Shown: positions 5,505 through 6,449 of the stretch, in pieces | Numbering within the stretch: position 1 is the first letter of the stretch | Layout of the letters: every line of letters starts with the position of its first letter | NCBI GenBank assembly: GCA_934131055.1 | Contig: CAKOZB010000084.1 | Span: 1-6,449, forward strand | Direction of reading: 5' to 3' | DNA length: 6,449 nucleotides | Source: an uncultured Clostridia bacterium | Lineage (GTDB): Bacteria > Bacillota > Clostridia > TANB77 > CAG-508 | The notes under the pieces: model-generated | The model's database searches: none | The model's input: only the letters and a program-made list of their open reading frames with translations | Told to the model about the DNA's origin: nothing | Program-made: the position numbers and the translations under genes

Positions 5505-5530
5505 TGTAATAATGTGTAATATTTTGTAAT
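5505..5530. promoter_or_regulatory. Three TGTAAT (ATTACA) repeats at exact 10-bp spacing upstream of tdk
   Basis: TGTAAT occurs at 5505-5510, 5515-5520 and 5525-5530; the outer two are part of a longer direct repeat TTTGTAATAAT (5503-5513 and 5523-5533). All three lie on one face of the helix, 24 to 50 bp upstream of the tdk -35. They could be sites for a cooperative regulator, an UP-like element or phased bendable DNA. Confidence 0.4.
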
Positions 5531-5543
5531 AATATGAAACTTA

Positions 5544-5646
5544 AAAAGTACTAGTTCATACTTTAAAATATTACTTCATTACTTTGTTATACTCTTAATT
5601 CCATTTTACAAAGCATGTTTCAAATTTTCTATGAATTAGTACTTTT
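5544..5646. repeat. 103-bp inverted-repeat element C after the glycyl-tRNA synthetase gene
   Basis: AAAAGTACTAGTTCATA (5544-5560) pairs with TATGAATTAGTACTTTT (5630-5646): 17 bp with a single G-T pair at 5554/5636. A second nested stem is possible inside (CAT 5577-5579 with ATG 5615-5617, and CTTTGT 5582-5587 with ACAAAG 5608-5613). The right arm begins 23 bp past the glyS stop codon. It could be a large terminator-like hairpin for glyS, or a small non-autonomous mobile element. Its length is close to that of elements A and B, but its end sequences differ and I see no crossing helices like theirs. Confidence 0.55.
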
Positions 5647-5669
5647 ATTGCTATATTTTAATTACATTT

Positions 5670-6449
5670 TTAAAATTCCATCTTTTCTTGTAACCAATTT
5701 TCTATTTCAGAAATATCAATTCTTACTTGTTCCATTGTATCTCTGTCTCTGATTGTAACTTTGTTGTCTTCTAATGTATCGAAGTCTATTGTTACACAAT
5801 ATGGTGTACCAATTTCATCTTCTCTTCTATATCTCTTTCCAATGCTTCCAGCCTCATCATAATCGCACATAAATTTCTTTGATAAATTTTCATATACCTC
5901 TTGTGCTTTTTCTGATAATTTTTTAGATAATGGAAGTACAGCAACTTTATATGGAGCAAGTGCTGGGTGTAAGTGTAATACAACTCTTGAATCTCCTTCA
6001 CCTAAATCTTGTTCTTCATATGCGTTACATAAGAATGCTAAAGCAACTCTGTCACATCCTAGAGATGGCTCTATAACATATGGAATGTATTTTTCGTTTG
6101 TCTCTAAATCTTGATATGATAAATCTTGTTTTGAGTGTTCCATGTGTCTTGATAAATCATAATCAGTTCTATCAGCAATTCCCCATAATTCTCCCCATCC
6201 AAATGGGAATGCAAATTCTATATCTGTTGTGGCTTTGCTATAGAATACAAGCTCTTCTGGACTATGGTCACGAAGTCTGATATTTTCTTCTTCCATTCCT
6301 AAATCTAACAAGAACTTCTTGCAGTAATCTTTCCAGAATTTAAACCAATCTAAATCTGTTCCCGGTTTACAGAAAAATTCAAGTTCCATCTGTTCAAATT
6401 CACGTGTTCTAAATGTAAAGTTTCCAGGTGTAATTTCGTTTCTGAAAGC
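5670..6449 (-). CDS. glyS: Glycyl-tRNA synthetase, single-chain class II type (C-terminal 259 residues, 5' end outside window)
   Basis: The frame is open to the right edge of the window, so the start and N-terminal catalytic part are missing. The visible part begins with class II motif 2, [25 protein letters not shown], with the ATP-contacting Arg. Motif 3 follows as [14 protein letters not shown]. The C-terminal anticodon-binding domain is clear: [14 protein letters not shown], then [23 protein letters not shown] and [14 protein letters not shown]. The enzyme charges tRNA-Gly with glycine in the cytoplasm as a homodimer. It is the one-chain type shared with archaea and eukaryotes and used by many Bacillota and Actinobacteria, not the two-subunit GlyQ/GlyS type. 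An ATG at 6389 lies inside the conserved block and is not the start. Some annotations use glyQS for this type. Element C follows the TAA at 5670. Confidence 0.95.
   Translation of the reverse strand, partial: AFRNEITPGNFTFRTREFEQMELEFFCKPGTDLDWFKFWKDYCKKFLLDLGMEEENIRLRDHSPEELVFYSKATTDIEFAFPFGWGELWGIADRTDYDLSRHMEHSKQDLSYQDLETNEKYIPYVIEPSLGCDRVALAFLCNAYEEQDLGEGDSRVVLHLHPALAPYKVAVLPLSKKLSEKAQEVYENLSKKFMCDYDEAGSIGKRYRREDEIGTPYCVTIDFDTLEDNKVTIRDRDTMEQVRIDISEIENWLQEKMEF

Noticed and set aside
5505..5530. Phased TGTAAT repeats as a CRISPR array or tandem-repeat origin
   Set aside because: The hexamers are far too short with 4-nt gaps; there is no repeat-spacer architecture, cas gene or DnaA-box pattern.

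Overview
The window is very AT-rich and looks like chromosome from a low-GC member of the Bacillota, most likely a Clostridia-class anaerobe. The evidence is the single-chain class II glycyl-tRNA synthetase, the TK1-type thymidine kinase, strong GGAGG-type ribosome binding sites, and textbook sigma-A promoters. Every gene I can support lies on the minus strand, so transcription runs from high to low coordinates. The species cannot be named from this sequence.

Reading in the direction of transcription, the window opens inside a glycyl-tRNA synthetase gene (5670-6449, 5' end outside). A 270-bp gap follows; it holds a 103-bp hairpin-forming inverted repeat (5544-5646), three TGTAAT/ATTACA hexamers phased at exactly 10 bp, and the promoter of thymidine kinase (tdk, 4845-5399). 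Then comes a dCMP deaminase (4146-4652). Both enzymes feed the dTMP pool, by salvage of thymidine and by supply of dUMP. Next are two glycosyltransferases: an unassigned GT-A-like enzyme with its own promoter (2747-4018) and a GT8 (glycogenin/LgtC-like) enzyme (1733-2599). They probably build or decorate a cell-surface or storage glycan, but the acceptor cannot be read from the sequence. After them comes an XRE-type repressor fused to a multi-pass membrane module with a C-terminal domain probably outside the cell (203-1585). The window ends with the first 17 codons of uvrA (1-52), driven by a near-consensus extended -10 promoter with a candidate LexA box just upstream.

The most unusual content is intergenic. 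Two gaps, 2627-2731 and 4708-4814, hold diverged copies of one element of about 105 bp. Each has a long AT-rich terminal inverted repeat enclosing a core that can fold into one hairpin and two crossing helices (a pseudoknot). Between the copies, three base pairs change on both sides and a fourth becomes a G-U pair, so the fold appears to be conserved while the sequence drifts. Both copies sit in the same orientation just downstream of a gene whose last codons are the identical, locally GC-rich ATC GCC CAA (protein end IAQ). Both also have a -10-like hexamer for the next gene at their far edge. I do not recognise this as a named riboswitch, ribozyme or mobile element.

No tRNA, rRNA, CRISPR array, transposase or long plus-strand gene was found. 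No gene-free stretch exceeds 300 bases.
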